From Paraburkholderia madseniana (GTDB taxonomy: Bacteria > Pseudomonadota > Gammaproteobacteria > Burkholderiales > Burkholderiaceae): a stretch of 45,906 bases of DNA. The translations under genes were made by a program, and so were the position numbers. Positions 1 through 8,949 of this stretch are shown here, piece after piece. The stretch spans positions 124,772 through 170,677 of the forward strand of contig NZ_VOSW01000003.1 in the NCBI RefSeq assembly GCF_009690905.1, written 5' to 3'. The first letter of the stretch is position 1; every line of letters starts with the position of its first letter. The notes under the pieces were generated by a model. The model was not told the origin of the DNA and ran no database searches. It saw only the letters and a list, made by a program, of their open reading frames with translations.

Positions 1-557
1 TAGCCGTTCCCGGCATGAATTTCAACGCCGTCCATGCCGGCCGCGATCGCATTGCCTGCGGCACGCCGGTAGTCGGCGACGATTTCTCGAATGCCTTCAA
101 CGGTCAGTTCCTGCGGTACCGGAACGTCACCCCACACGCCGTTGCCCGCCTCGTCGAGAATGAACGTCTTGCCTGGCACCGGCATGGCGGTGGGGGCAAC
201 AGGCAGGCTGCCATTCGGCTGGAACACGGGATGGGAGACGCGGCCGACGTGCCACAACTGGAGGAACATGTGGCCGCCTTCTTCATGAACAGCCTTGCTA
301 ACAGCACGCCAGCCTTCAATCTGCTGTTCCGTGTGAATACCCGGCGTCCACGCATAACCCTGGCCTTGCTGTGAGATCTGTGTTGCTTCGCTCACGATCA
401 ATGCCGCGCCGGCGCGTTGCCGATAGTATTCGACGTTCAGGTCTGTTGGCACGTTTCCCGGTTGGCCGGCGCGCGAGCGCGTAAGAGGGGCCATCGCAAC
501 GCGGTGATCGAGGGAGAGGCGGCCCAGCTTGATAGGGTTAAACAGGTGCTTTGTCAT
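1..557 (-). CDS. Old Yellow Enzyme family alkene reductase (NemA-like), 3' end beyond the window
   Basis: N-terminal 185 residues of an FMN-dependent ene-reductase, read leftwards from an ATG at 557 with a GGAGAT ribosome site just upstream. The translation begins MTKHLFNPIKLGRLSL and shows family hallmarks: the MAPLTRSRA segment that lines the FMN site, a QLWHVGR segment, and EIHAGNG, which carries the His and Asn that bind the substrate carbonyl in this family. Such enzymes use NADPH to reduce activated C=C bonds or nitro and nitrate-ester groups in the cytoplasm. The family is about 360-370 residues, so roughly half is outside the window. It lies downstream of and co-oriented with a LysR gene, which may regulate it (inference). 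NemA/XenB-type assignment within the family is uncertain. Confidence 0.9.
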   Translation of the reverse strand, partial: MTKHLFNPIKLGRLSLDHRVAMAPLTRSRAGQPGNVPTDLNVEYYRQRAGAALIVSEATQISQQGQGYAWTPGIHTEQQIEGWRAVSKAVHEEGGHMFLQLWHVGRVSHPVFQPNGSLPVAPTAMPVPGKTFILDEAGNGVWGDVPVPQELTVEGIREIVADYRRAAGNAIAAGMDGVEIHAGNG

Positions 558-915
558 GGTGTATCTCCGTCAAAGATGTGAGGCGCGCCTTGCAGCGCCG
601 CCGTGTGCATTTCAAGGCATGGCCTGGTGCAGCACGCCTTACCTGATCCTTCCGCAACGCGCCTGTCAGACGTCGTGTTCGTCGTTGGCGGTCATGCAGC
701 GGTGCTGCATGTCTGTGCGGTTGGTTGATGTGTGTAAGGTTAGGAGAGACGGGGCCTGGGCGGAATCCCAACGGCGCGCTACACAGCATTGCGTGGTGAG
801 CAAAGATCGAGGAAGGCGCTGCGGGTGTTGCCGGCGTTTGCCGGTATTGATCGAACACCCGTTGCCAATGATTGACGTGAGAGAGGGTTCGGCGATCAGC
901 ACGCCGCGATAGCGG
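558..915. other. Intergenic stretch between the LysR gene and the ene-reductase
   Basis: About 360 bases without a supported gene. Open frames on both strands here are arginine/cysteine-rich and have no ribosome site or recognisable fold, so I treat them as chance. The stretch should hold the promoter of the ene-reductase, but I see no clear -35/-10 pair or strong palindrome. Confidence 0.5.
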
Positions 916-1821
916 TTACTGAGGGCCGCCCGTCAGTTCGGACACGAAATCGATAAACGCATTGACTCTTCGCGATCCTCGCTGATTTGGCAGATACAGC
1001 GCGCTCACGACAGCCCGTGCGTCGTTCGGTCCCGCCTCGAACTCGGCGAACAGCCGGGTGAGGGCGCCTGACTGAACGTCCGACCCCACCAGCCAGTCGG
1101 GAAGCAACGCGATGCCCATGCCGTCCAATGCTGCTTCTCGCAATACTTCGGAATTGTTCGCCTTGAGTCTGCCCGTCACCGGCACGCGGCTTTCTTCCTT
1201 GTTACGCGAAAACGTCCAGACTTGAGGTTCTGTCGTATAGGTGAACCGAAGGCATTCATGGTCTATCAATTCGTCAGGAGATGCGGGATAGCCTGCTCGG
1301 TCGAGATATTCGCTACTCGCGACCAGATAACGAGCGAAGATGCCGACGCGCTTGCTGACGACGTCGGCCATGGCAGCGACCTCGCCAAGGCGAATAGCGA
1401 CGTCTATTCGCTCGCTGACCAGATCGACAAAGGCATCGCTAAGTTTGACGTCCAACTCCAGCTTGGGATATTTTTGCAAGAACACCGCGAGGGCAGGTGC
1501 GATCAGTCGGGATCCGAATGCGACGGGCACGGACACGCGTAGTGGGCCCGACGGTTCGCCGCTTCTGTCCGAAACCGATGCATCGGCATCGGCCAGATCT
1601 TCGAGCAGCTTTTTTGCTTTGGCGTAGTAGGAGGTCCCCGCTTCGGATAAGGTCACCTGGCGGGTGGTCCGATTCAGGAGTACCGCGCCCAGCTCCTTCT
1701 CAAGCGAATCAACCGAGCGCATAACCGAGGACGTTGCCAGTTCGAGGCGCCGTGCCGCACTCGAAAAACCGCCTGCCTCAGCGACTTCCACGAACGCTCG
1801 AAGCGACGATAGCTTGTCCAT
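916..1821 (-). CDS. LysR-family transcriptional regulator
   Basis: A 301-residue protein of normal LysR length. Residues 1-60 form the winged helix-turn-helix (MDKLSSLRAFVEVAEAGGFS, then SSVMRSVDSLEKELG and LLNRTTRQVTLSEAG); residues about 90-295 form the periplasmic-binding-like effector domain (PLRVSVPVAFGSRLIAP). It most resembles the CrgA/YhjC group that regulates redox and aromatic-stress genes (family knowledge). It is divergent from the porin gene and upstream of the ene-reductase in the same direction; either could be its target. The ATG at 1821 is kept because the HTH begins immediately after it. The effector is not predictable from sequence. Confidence 0.92.
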   Translation of the reverse strand: MDKLSSLRAFVEVAEAGGFSSAARRLELATSSVMRSVDSLEKELGAVLLNRTTRQVTLSEAGTSYYAKAKKLLEDLADADASVSDRSGEPSGPLRVSVPVAFGSRLIAPALAVFLQKYPKLELDVKLSDAFVDLVSERIDVAIRLGEVAAMADVVSKRVGIFARYLVASSEYLDRAGYPASPDELIDHECLRFTYTTEPQVWTFSRNKEESRVPVTGRLKANNSEVLREAALDGMGIALLPDWLVGSDVQSGALTRLFAEFEAGPNDARAVVSALYLPNQRGSRRVNAFIDFVSELTGGPQ

Positions 1822-2005
1822 AATCTTGGCCCATACAGTTTGCTGGTTTGCGGCGGCCTTATTAACCTCTAAGGCTTAGTGCCGGCCGCTCCAATATCTG
1901 AACGCGGAATCGGTTCGCATCGCACAGTACGGTCGCTATTCTGCCCTGGTTGTTAGGCGGCTGCATTTACGTCGCGCATGTCGCATTGGCCGTGACCGGC
2001 CATCT

Positions 2006-2030
2006 TTTAATTATCTATTGAATAATTAAA
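2006..2030. promoter_or_regulatory. AT-rich inverted repeat, candidate LysR operator
   Basis: A perfect 9-bp inverted repeat, TTTAATTAT at 2006-2014 and ATAATTAAA at 2022-2030, separated by 7 bases. The core fits the ATTAT-N7-ATAAT / T-N11-A form of LysR boxes. It lies between the divergent LysR gene and porin gene. Binding by the neighbouring LysR protein is an inference. Confidence 0.5.
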
Positions 2031-2042
2031 GTCTAATCGACG

Positions 2043-2071
2043 CCTCGGGAAGACCTCGGGAGCACCTCGGG
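2043..2071. repeat. Three direct CCTCGGG repeats at 11-bp spacing
   Basis: CCTCGGG occurs at 2043-2049, 2054-2060 and 2065-2071, each exactly 11 bp after the last, i.e. about one helical turn. They follow the AT-rich palindrome by 12 bp and precede the porin gene by about 250 bp. Phased repeats of this kind are typical of multimeric regulator sites; the protein is unknown. Confidence 0.5.
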
Positions 2072-2323
2072 CAAACCCCGATGCTCTGCGCATTGTAAAT
2101 TATCACTTGAACATTTATATTCTGACTCATTGATCACGGCGCCATTCTCTTGCCGACCAGCAAGCAACGTTCGCGGACGGCCTCCACGCGTTCAGGTTGG
2201 ATTCTGTTTATGTTGGAGTCCTATTCGGAAGCAAAGCAATTGCCTCACCTGTTGATGAATGAAAACAGCGGGGTATCAGGTTTTATTCAATCCAATTCGA
2301 CTACATCAAGAGAGGATCTTTCA

Positions 2324-3547
2324 GTGAAAAAGATAGGGGCTTCATTTGCGTTGATGGTGATGTCTGTTTCCGCGGCCCATGCGCAAAGCAGCATCACTTT
2401 GTACGGGGTTGTCGATCCGGATATCGTTTTCGTGAACAATGCACAGACGGGCCGTTCGGGCGGGCAATTAACGGGGAAGCAGCAATACTCCATGATGGAC
2501 GCAACGACATCCGCGTACTTTGGCAGCCGCTTCGGCCTGAAGGGGGTGGAGGATCTGGGTGGGGGTATGACCGCGTTGTTTACGCTCGAAAACGGATTCA
2601 ATGCGGCGAATGGCACGTTGGGTCAAGGTGGGCTGCTGTTTGGCAGGCAGGCGTTTGTCGGCTTGTCGGCGGCCGCGGGGCGTGTCACGTTCGGCCGCCA
2701 GTATTCGTCGCTGTGGGATTTCGTGTCCCCCCTCGCGGTCATCACCCAGTGGGCCGGCTATCTTGGGTCCCATCCAGACGATCTCGACAACATCGGCGGT
2801 ACGAATCGGCAGAACAACTCACTCAAATACACCTCGCCCACGTGGAACGGCATTACCGCTAATGCGCTGTATTCTGTCGGTGGCGTCGCCGGTAGTTTCT
2901 CGGAGAATCAGATCTGGTCCGTAGGGATGGGTTATACCGGAGGTCCTGTCCGCGTGGGCATCGCGCTTGTGGACGCGTTTAATCCCAATACCTCGATATA
3001 TGGATCGACGCCAACAGCGGGCGGTGCCGCCACGAACAATTTTGGATCGTTCGGTTCGGCGACAAGCGCACAACGAAACCCAATCATCGCAGGTTATGCG
3101 TCGGTGCACCGGGAGCAGATCTTCGGCATGGGCGGCTCATACATCGCTGGTCCGGCGACGCTGGGCCTCGTTTACACCAACACGCGGTTCGCCGGCTTGG
3201 GTTCGTCTTCGGGACCGAATCCGCTCTCGTACTCGGGTAGTTCGACCTTCAATACGGTTGAAGCGAACCTGCAATTTCAGGTCACGGTACCCGTATCAGT
3301 AGGACTAGCGTATTCGTTCACCAAAGACGATGGTCCGAATGATCAGAGTGCTCGTTATCAGCAGGTGACTGCCGGCGTCCACTACTTTTTCTCCAAACGC
3401 ACAGACGTGTATATGGTCGCCGCCTATCAACGTGCCTCTGGAACGAACTCGCTAGGGCAAAGCGCGGTTGCGTCGATCGCGGGGATGACACCGTCATCGA
3501 GAAACCAGCAGGTTGTGGATACGATAGGATTGGCCCACCGTTTCTAA
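2324..3547 (+). CDS. Gram-negative trimeric porin (OmpC/Omp32-like)
   Basis: A 407-residue outer-membrane porin. I choose the GTG at 2324 because AGAGGAT stands 7 bases upstream and the protein then starts with a standard signal peptide (KKIGASFALMVMSVSAAHA, cleavage after about residue 20). The mature start QSSITLYGVVD and the final residue Phe are hallmarks of betaproteobacterial porins; the C-terminal Phe is the BAM recognition signal. Family features in order: GSRFGLKGVEDLGGG near 75, GRQAFVGLS near 110, then alternating beta strands. It forms 16-stranded trimeric channels for small solutes. An upstream in-frame TTG would add 58 residues before the signal peptide and is rejected. It faces the LysR gene, which may regulate it. 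Confidence 0.95.
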   Translation: MKKIGASFALMVMSVSAAHAQSSITLYGVVDPDIVFVNNAQTGRSGGQLTGKQQYSMMDATTSAYFGSRFGLKGVEDLGGGMTALFTLENGFNAANGTLGQGGLLFGRQAFVGLSAAAGRVTFGRQYSSLWDFVSPLAVITQWAGYLGSHPDDLDNIGGTNRQNNSLKYTSPTWNGITANALYSVGGVAGSFSENQIWSVGMGYTGGPVRVGIALVDAFNPNTSIYGSTPTAGGAATNNFGSFGSATSAQRNPIIAGYASVHREQIFGMGGSYIAGPATLGLVYTNTRFAGLGSSSGPNPLSYSGSSTFNTVEANLQFQVTVPVSVGLAYSFTKDDGPNDQSARYQQVTAGVHYFFSKRTDVYMVAAYQRASGTNSLGQSAVASIAGMTPSSRNQQVVDTIGLAHRF

Positions 3548-3613
3548 GCCCCGACCTCCAGCAGCGCTGCCGGTGGATTCATTACCGGGGACCTTCACCG
3601 TTCCGGTCAGGCA

Positions 3614-4807
3614 TTAGCGGCGAAGCTTCATAATGCGGTCACCCAGAGAAATCCCAAGTTCCGACATGCTGATGCCGAGCCGCCTTTGCTGTAACTCCCA
3701 GCCGGACAGCGCAGACTGCAGGCGCTCGCCGCCCTTCGAGAGCGCGAGAGCTAGCGCGACGGCGTTCGCGGCGGCCTTTGCGGTGCTGCCTGCCGTATGC
3801 GGACGTGGAACGTACGCAGAATCGCCAAGCAGAATCGTCCGGCCGAAAACCATTTTTTCAACCCGGAGGTCCTGGATCGCCTGAACGAACGGCTCGGCCG
3901 TAGCCTGAACGAGGACCTGCAGCGTAGGCGCGAGCAAGCGGCCTGCAGCGGAACGCAGTTCGGCGATATCGTCGTCTTTTGTCGTTCCCGGGGGCAGCGA
4001 CGTGCTGCGTTGCGTCCCGTGTCTGTCCAGCATCAATGCCCTGAGGCTGTCGCCGGACATCGGGCGGTACCAGACCCAGTTCCAGCGCCGCTTGCCGACC
4101 TCGGTTGCACCGTCTTCCCCGGGTACGAGATAGACCAGAATCAGATGGGCTTCACCTTGCTGGAAAGTAAAGCGATCCCGTAGAACATTGGCAGCATCGA
4201 CCGGCAGATCATTTTCTTCGACGAGACCGCGCCACGCGACATAGCCCGCATAGCTGGGCTGTGAATCAGGCAGCAGCTGAGCCCGAACCGTAGAGCGCGC
4301 ACCATCGGCGCCGATCAGAAGATCCGCCTCTTCGACGCGGCCACTTTCAAAATGAGCCTTGACCGTTTCCCCGGTTTGCTCGAGATGAGTGAAACGTTCG
4401 CCGGGATGAATGACTTCAACCGGCAACGCACGTCTCATGGCGCTGTAAATCAGGCTCCATGAAGTTTGCGTCTGAGGCATGTAGAACTGGTCGATGATGC
4501 GGTCGTTCTGGTCGAGATAGATGCGATCGCCGGAGTCCACGCCTGGATATGCCGGCAGTTTCACGCGGCCGAAACGGAACGCTTCCAGAACGTCGGGCTG
4601 TAGCACGATCCCCCCACCCCGGCTGTCAAGTTCATTGGGCGACTGCTCGAAGAGCTTGACGTCCCATCCGACTGCGCGTAGCGCGGTCGCCGTGAAAAGG
4701 CCGCTGAGCGAACCGCCGATAACGATTGCAGAGGGTCGATTGACATTCCCCATGAGGCGTTCCTGATGATTCTGCGTCTGATGTTTCTGCTCAGCTATGG
4801 CGTTCAC
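3614..4807 (-). CDS. FAD-dependent monooxygenase (2,6-dihydroxypyridine hydroxylase-like)
   Basis: A 397-residue class A flavoprotein hydroxylase. The N-terminal Rossmann motif reads IVIGGSLSGLFTATALRAVG (from about residue 28), the second FAD motif is LIGADGARSTVRAQL, and the third is ILLGDSAYVPRPHTAGS. GGIVLQPDVLEAF matches the dihydroxypyridine/aromatic hydroxylase subgroup. Such enzymes insert one oxygen atom into an aromatic ring with NAD(P)H and FAD. Two starts are possible: GTG at 4807 with AGGAGAA upstream, or ATG at 4753 with AGGAAC upstream; the second leaves the usual short leader before the Rossmann fold. The gene is divergent from the DsbA-family gene. No pathway genes lie beside it, so the substrate is open. 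Confidence 0.88.
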   Translation of the reverse strand: MNAIAEQKHQTQNHQERLMGNVNRPSAIVIGGSLSGLFTATALRAVGWDVKLFEQSPNELDSRGGGIVLQPDVLEAFRFGRVKLPAYPGVDSGDRIYLDQNDRIIDQFYMPQTQTSWSLIYSAMRRALPVEVIHPGERFTHLEQTGETVKAHFESGRVEEADLLIGADGARSTVRAQLLPDSQPSYAGYVAWRGLVEENDLPVDAANVLRDRFTFQQGEAHLILVYLVPGEDGATEVGKRRWNWVWYRPMSGDSLRALMLDRHGTQRSTSLPPGTTKDDDIAELRSAAGRLLAPTLQVLVQATAEPFVQAIQDLRVEKMVFGRTILLGDSAYVPRPHTAGSTAKAAANAVALALALSKGGERLQSALSGWELQQRRLGISMSELGISLGDRIMKLRR

Positions 4808-5070
4808 CGCGTTCTCCTGCTATTGCCCGATAGCGGAAGATTAGCCGTTGCGGAAGCAGCAGAGAATCGAGACGCGACGCAATCCACCTTTGCGTGACCG
4901 GCAAAAATAGTCTTTCAGCAATAGCGTGGTGCGCTGCGTGGGAAAGAGCGGCTTCGTGCATGAGGCGAGAGACGCCAGGCAGACTTCGCCGTTCGCCGCG
5001 TCTTATTGCGGACCACGCAAAGGTACATTGCTTCGCATTGCCATTCCGATCGACTGATAGCCACGCTATC

Positions 5071-5085
5071 GTTTGTCATGCAAAC
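5071..5085. promoter_or_regulatory. Inverted repeat upstream of the DsbA-family gene
   Basis: GTTTG (5071-5075) and CAAAC (5081-5085) flank a 5-base spacer, 21 bases before the ATG at 5107. It lies in the 299-base divergent promoter region shared with the monooxygenase gene and could be an operator. Only 5-bp arms, so chance is possible. Confidence 0.3.
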
Positions 5086-5106
5086 AATCCCTTTTGGAGA
5101 TGTTCG

Positions 5107-5757
5107 ATGAACAAGCTGCATATCGAGGTCACATACGATTTCATTTGTCCCTGGTGCTGGATTGGCGGGGAGAAACTGAAGAAAGCGATTAGCGAAGCGA
5201 ACGCCGTCGAGCAAACGAAACTCGTGTTCGTTCCTTATGAATTGAATCCGGGTATGCCCGTCGAAGGTCTCGACCGTAAAGAATACCGGTCGGCGAAGTT
5301 CGGGAGTTGGACGCGCTCGCAGGCAATGGATGCTCAAGTCACGGCGGCCGGACGTCAGGTCGGTCTGGAATTCAACTATGCGCTGGCGAAGCGCACGCCG
5401 AATACGCTGGCTGCACATCGGCTTGTATGGTTCTTGCAACAACGGCATGACGTAACGGCGCTCGTGGAGGCGATCTTCCATGCGTATTTCTCCGCTGGTC
5501 GCGATATTGGAGACGTCGCCGTGTTGACGGAGATCGCGGTAGCTACGGGCTTTGAGAAAGACCACGTCGAAGCGTTGTTCGCGTTGGACAGTGGAGTAGA
5601 GGAAGTGCGTGCGCTTGAAGCTCAGGCGATCGGGCATGGCGTCAGCTCGGTACCGTCGGTGAGGATTGGCGATGAAATTATCGGCGGCGCACAGTCTGTC
5701 GCTCTGTTTCGGGCAACGCTGGAGGGTGCCCTGAAACCCCGTGCCACCGCGGCGTAA
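5107..5757 (+). CDS. DsbA-family oxidoreductase (FrnE/2-hydroxychromene-2-carboxylate isomerase-like)
   Basis: A 216-residue thioredoxin-fold protein. The redox motif CPWC is at residues 14-17 (TYDFICPWCWIGG), a helical insertion follows, and the cis-Pro loop is in SSVPSVRIGDEIIGGAQ near 180. No signal peptide is present, so unlike periplasmic DsbA this is cytoplasmic, like FrnE-type proteins tied to oxidative stress and polyketide or aromatic metabolism. The ATG at 5107 is chosen over an upstream in-frame start because GGAGATG directly precedes it and the fold begins at residue 4. The next plus-strand gene is also a redox flavoprotein, 190 bases away. Confidence 0.9.
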   Translation: MNKLHIEVTYDFICPWCWIGGEKLKKAISEANAVEQTKLVFVPYELNPGMPVEGLDRKEYRSAKFGSWTRSQAMDAQVTAAGRQVGLEFNYALAKRTPNTLAAHRLVWFLQQRHDVTALVEAIFHAYFSAGRDIGDVAVLTEIAVATGFEKDHVEALFALDSGVEEVRALEAQAIGHGVSSVPSVRIGDEIIGGAQSVALFRATLEGALKPRATAA

Positions 5758-5946
5758 GCAGGGCCGCAGTGGCTATGGGCTGCTCGCCTCGAAGGCTGGG
5801 CGGCAGCCCTACTCGCGCTACACATTCAGAAACGTTAACTCGACCGTGAGATTGCATTGGGTCAGCATGCGCAGTTAAGAAACTGCAGCGGTGGCGCCCA
5901 TAGGAGGCAATCTCGACGGGCGTGGCAGGTTTGTCGTGGAGGTGCG

Positions 5947-7203
5947 ATGGACGGCGCAAGAGTGGTCAGGGTTCTTGGGGCGGCACACAGCAAGGAAGCA
6001 TACGAGATCCGGGACTTCCTTGCCCGAGGCGTGGTCGAATATGAATGGTGCGAAATCGCATCAGACGAAGCGTGCGTCCGGGAACTAGGCGTTGCCGGCT
6101 TTGGCGATATCAAGTGGCCTGTTGTCGTCTTTCCAGATGGCTCCAGGTTAGACGCGCCGAGTTTAGCGGAGATCGCGGCCAAGCTTGGGTGGGTCTCGCG
6201 CCCACGTTATCAGGAGTATGACCTGTCGATATACGGCGCGGGACCCGCAGGATTATCCGCCGCGGTCTACGCGGCATCGGAGGGCCTGCGGGCTGTCGTC
6301 ATTGAACGGGCTGCGGTGGGCGGGCAAGCGGGAACGAGTTCGCTCATTGAAAACTATATGGGTTTCCCGCAGGGCATCGCCGGTGCGGAATTGGCCGAGC
6401 GCGCCCGTCAGCAGGCAGTGAAGTTTGGCGTCGAACTGCTTATGATGCGCGAGGGCGTGCACGCCACGTTTGTGGATGGAAAAATTGAAGTTAATCTGGC
6501 GGATGGGACGCTGCTGAGGGCACGCGCCAATATTTGCGCGACGGGTATCGAGTACCGCAGCCTGGGCATTCCCGATGAGCAAAGGCTGTTGAACGCAGGG
6601 TTGTACTACGGCGCGGGCGTGAGCGAAGCGCCAATGTGCACCGGAAAAAAGATTTTCATCGTAGGCGGCGGAAATTCCGCAGGGCAGGCCGCGATGAATT
6701 TCGCGCGAACCGCGGAGAGTGTGACATTGATCGTTCGCGGCGAGTCCCTTGCCGCAACGCTCTCGCATTACCTGTTGGATCGCATTGCCCACACGAGCAA
6801 CGTCCGGGTCGTCTTTGAGTCGTCTGTCTCAGCAATCTATGGCGATACCCAGCTTGAAGCGCTGCAGATCACGAACATGGCGGGCGGAACTCAGGTTGTT
6901 TCGGCAGACCGCTTATTCGTGTGTATTGGTGGCGCACCGAACACCGAGTGGGCAAAAGACACCACGATCGTCCGGGACAGGAATGGGTACCTTGTGACAG
7001 GCGCCGATCTGAGCGACTTTCCCAAGTTCGAGACTTGCTGGCCGCTCGAGCGGCGCCCTTACTTTCTGGAAACAAGCGTCCCTGGTTCCTTCGCAGCCGG
7101 CGATGTCCGCTACGGGTCGGTCAAGCGGGTTGCGTCAGCGGTTGGGGAAGGGGCCATGGCAGTCACGTTTGTTCACCGGTATCTGGCGGAATCGATGACT
7201 TGA
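5947..7203 (+). CDS. Thioredoxin-reductase-like flavoprotein with N-terminal thioredoxin-fold extension and no CxxC
   Basis: A 418-residue protein; the ATG at 5947 has TGGAGG close upstream. Residues 1-80 look like a glutaredoxin-type domain that has no CxxC (IKWPVVVFPDGS gives the cis-Pro region). From residue 92 comes a low-molecular-weight thioredoxin-reductase fold: FAD motif SIYGAGPAGLSAAVYA (GAGPAG at 97-102), then ATGIEYRSLGIP, then NADPH motif GGGNSAGQAAM (240-250). The active-site CxxC expected near 225-231 is absent; the segment reads YYGAGVSEAPMCTGKK with one Cys. A C-terminal AAGDVRYGSVKRVASAVGEG binds FAD. Homologues of this kind are annotated as fused thioredoxin reductases; without CxxC it cannot perform the classical dithiol exchange, so the acceptor is unknown. 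Confidence 0.85.
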   Translation: MDGARVVRVLGAAHSKEAYEIRDFLARGVVEYEWCEIASDEACVRELGVAGFGDIKWPVVVFPDGSRLDAPSLAEIAAKLGWVSRPRYQEYDLSIYGAGPAGLSAAVYAASEGLRAVVIERAAVGGQAGTSSLIENYMGFPQGIAGAELAERARQQAVKFGVELLMMREGVHATFVDGKIEVNLADGTLLRARANICATGIEYRSLGIPDEQRLLNAGLYYGAGVSEAPMCTGKKIFIVGGGNSAGQAAMNFARTAESVTLIVRGESLAATLSHYLLDRIAHTSNVRVVFESSVSAIYGDTQLEALQITNMAGGTQVVSADRLFVCIGGAPNTEWAKDTTIVRDRNGYLVTGADLSDFPKFETCWPLERRPYFLETSVPGSFAAGDVRYGSVKRVASAVGEGAMAVTFVHRYLAESMT

Positions 7204-7376
7204 AGTATTGGCGCTCGCCGGAAGTTATTTGGTTAATTTTCCGCAAGGCAATCGAGTTCCTCTACACAATCTCGCTGCAAGTGCACGTCAGTTGTCGCGT
7301 GCCGTCGGATAAGGACTATCAAAATCTGGGGCGCTGCTGTTTGACCCGGCGCACCTGTTGAAAAAATGTCGAATGA

Positions 7377-8642
7377 TCACCACACGATTCGCGTTTTTGG
7401 AAGCGCCGCTTTGAGATCGTCGACGTTCCTGGCCTGGGTGCCATACAGAACGAGTTCTCGCAGACCAGTGAGCCCTTTCAGCGCGTCGACGTCTTCGACA
7501 GGGGTGTTCGCAAGGTAGAGTTCCTGCAGACCAGTCAAGCCTCGCAGTGGATCGATGTTTCGAACCCTGGTGCGAAAGAGATTGAGCATTCGCAGGCTTT
7601 TCAGGTCTGTCAGCGCCTCGATGTTCTCGACCCGGGTGTCGGCGAGATTGAGCCTTTGCAGATGGGTGAGCCCCTTCAATGCATCGATGTTCGTCACTTG
7701 CGTGCGAGCGAGCACCAGCGTGTCCATCTGGAGCATGCCCTGCGCCGCGTCGATATCATCGACCTTCGAGCCGTCCAGCACGAGCGTCCTGAGCGAGGAC
7801 ATTCCTTTTAGTGCGTCGATGTCTCGCAGCGGCGTGTTCGCTAGATAGAGCGCTTGCAGACCGCGGAGCTTTTTCAACTCACTGATGCTGTCGACCTGGG
7901 TTTCGTTGAGGTCGAGCGTCTGCAAGGAGGCGAGCTGGCTGAGCGCGTCGACGTTCCGGACGTTCCTCGCGCCCCCGAGTTTGAGCGTTTCCAGATGAGG
8001 CAGATCTTCGAGCGGATTGAGATCGCGAACCTGTGTATCCCGCAGGTCGAGTTCTCGCAGATCGCGCAGGTTCTTGAGCGCGTCGAGATTCGAGACGCGG
8101 GTATCCCAGAGGTTCAGCGATTGCAGACCGGTCAGCCCTTTTAGCGCGGCGATGTTTTCGACTTCGGTGCGATGGAGCACGAGCCTTTTCAGCGAGTGCA
8201 TTTCCTTCAGGGCGTCGATGTTCCAGACGGGCGTGTCCGTCAGGTCAAGCGATTCCAGATCGTCCAGTTCCTTCAGCGAATCGACGTTATCGATCTGGGT
8301 GCCTCGCAGATTCAGTTCGATCTTGCGGTCGGAATTCTTTAGATGTGGCAAAGCGGCCGCGACCTGAGATGCCGTCATTGTCGGTTTCGCCCGCAACGCC
8401 AGGCATTCCGAGTCGGGCTTGGCTGTCGACGCGTCGCTGTCGTTGCAGGTGCCTTTGATGAATCCCAGTTCGCTCAGCGCCCGTTCATCCGGGCTCTTGT
8501 GGAACGGGTTGAAGATCAGCAGCAAAATGCCGAGCAACAGCGCGATTGCGCCGCCGATGGCCCACGGCTTGATGATTCGGGGCAAGGACGGGTTCGGACC
8601 TTCAGCGCTTGAGTTCGTGGTTGACGGTGGGGTTTCGGGCAC
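7377..8642 (-). CDS. Membrane-anchored SDS22-type leucine-rich-repeat protein
   Basis: A 421-residue protein starting at GTG 8642 with GGGAG seven bases upstream. Residues 1-26 are Pro/Ser-rich, 27-45 form one transmembrane helix (AIGGAIALLLGILLLIF), then a Cys-containing spacer (two Cys near 66 and 80) leads to 14 leucine-rich repeats of 22 residues from about 108 to the end. Consensus is LxxLxxLxLxxTxVxxIDALKG, for instance LTGLQSLNLWDTRVSNLDALKN. This is the SDS22/internalin repeat class with Thr replacing the usual Asn. With the helix near the N terminus and no enzyme domain, the repeats probably form a periplasmic curved binding surface (inference). Topology and partner are unknown. No neighbour suggests a pathway. 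Confidence 0.88.
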   Translation of the reverse strand: MPETPPSTTNSSAEGPNPSLPRIIKPWAIGGAIALLLGILLLIFNPFHKSPDERALSELGFIKGTCNDSDASTAKPDSECLALRAKPTMTASQVAAALPHLKNSDRKIELNLRGTQIDNVDSLKELDDLESLDLTDTPVWNIDALKEMHSLKRLVLHRTEVENIAALKGLTGLQSLNLWDTRVSNLDALKNLRDLRELDLRDTQVRDLNPLEDLPHLETLKLGGARNVRNVDALSQLASLQTLDLNETQVDSISELKKLRGLQALYLANTPLRDIDALKGMSSLRTLVLDGSKVDDIDAAQGMLQMDTLVLARTQVTNIDALKGLTHLQRLNLADTRVENIEALTDLKSLRMLNLFRTRVRNIDPLRGLTGLQELYLANTPVEDVDALKGLTGLRELVLYGTQARNVDDLKAALPKTRIVW

Positions 8643-8949
8643 GGCGGGCTCCCGTAGTACAGGCTTCCTCCTTTATACACGAAGAGCGGGGCGCATTCCG
8701 CCCAGGCAACGTCGCTCTTCGCGCTACGCGTGAGAGCCAGCGACACGTTCTGCCAGCCTGGCGTCGCAGCTCGAATGAATGTGCAGGTGCTTCTTGTGCG
8801 GGAACGCGTAGTTGTAGGCGGCTTCCTGATATTCCCGCCTCTATCGCCGTGAATGTCATGGCTTCACTGCATGCGGATGCGTACTTTCGACCGAAATAGC
8901 AGGACTCCCCGGCGGTATGGCATTGGACAAGCGAAGGTACTGAAACTGG
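8643..8949. other. Promoter region of the LRR gene
   Basis: About 307 bases between two minus-strand genes. Open frames here lack ribosome sites and recognisable folds. No palindrome of note was seen. Confidence 0.4.

Noticed and set aside
7377..8642. DNA-level 66-bp periodicity suggestive of a tandem repeat or CRISPR-like array
   Set aside because: The period is the 22-residue leucine-rich repeat in a single coding frame; there are no identical short repeats with unique spacers.
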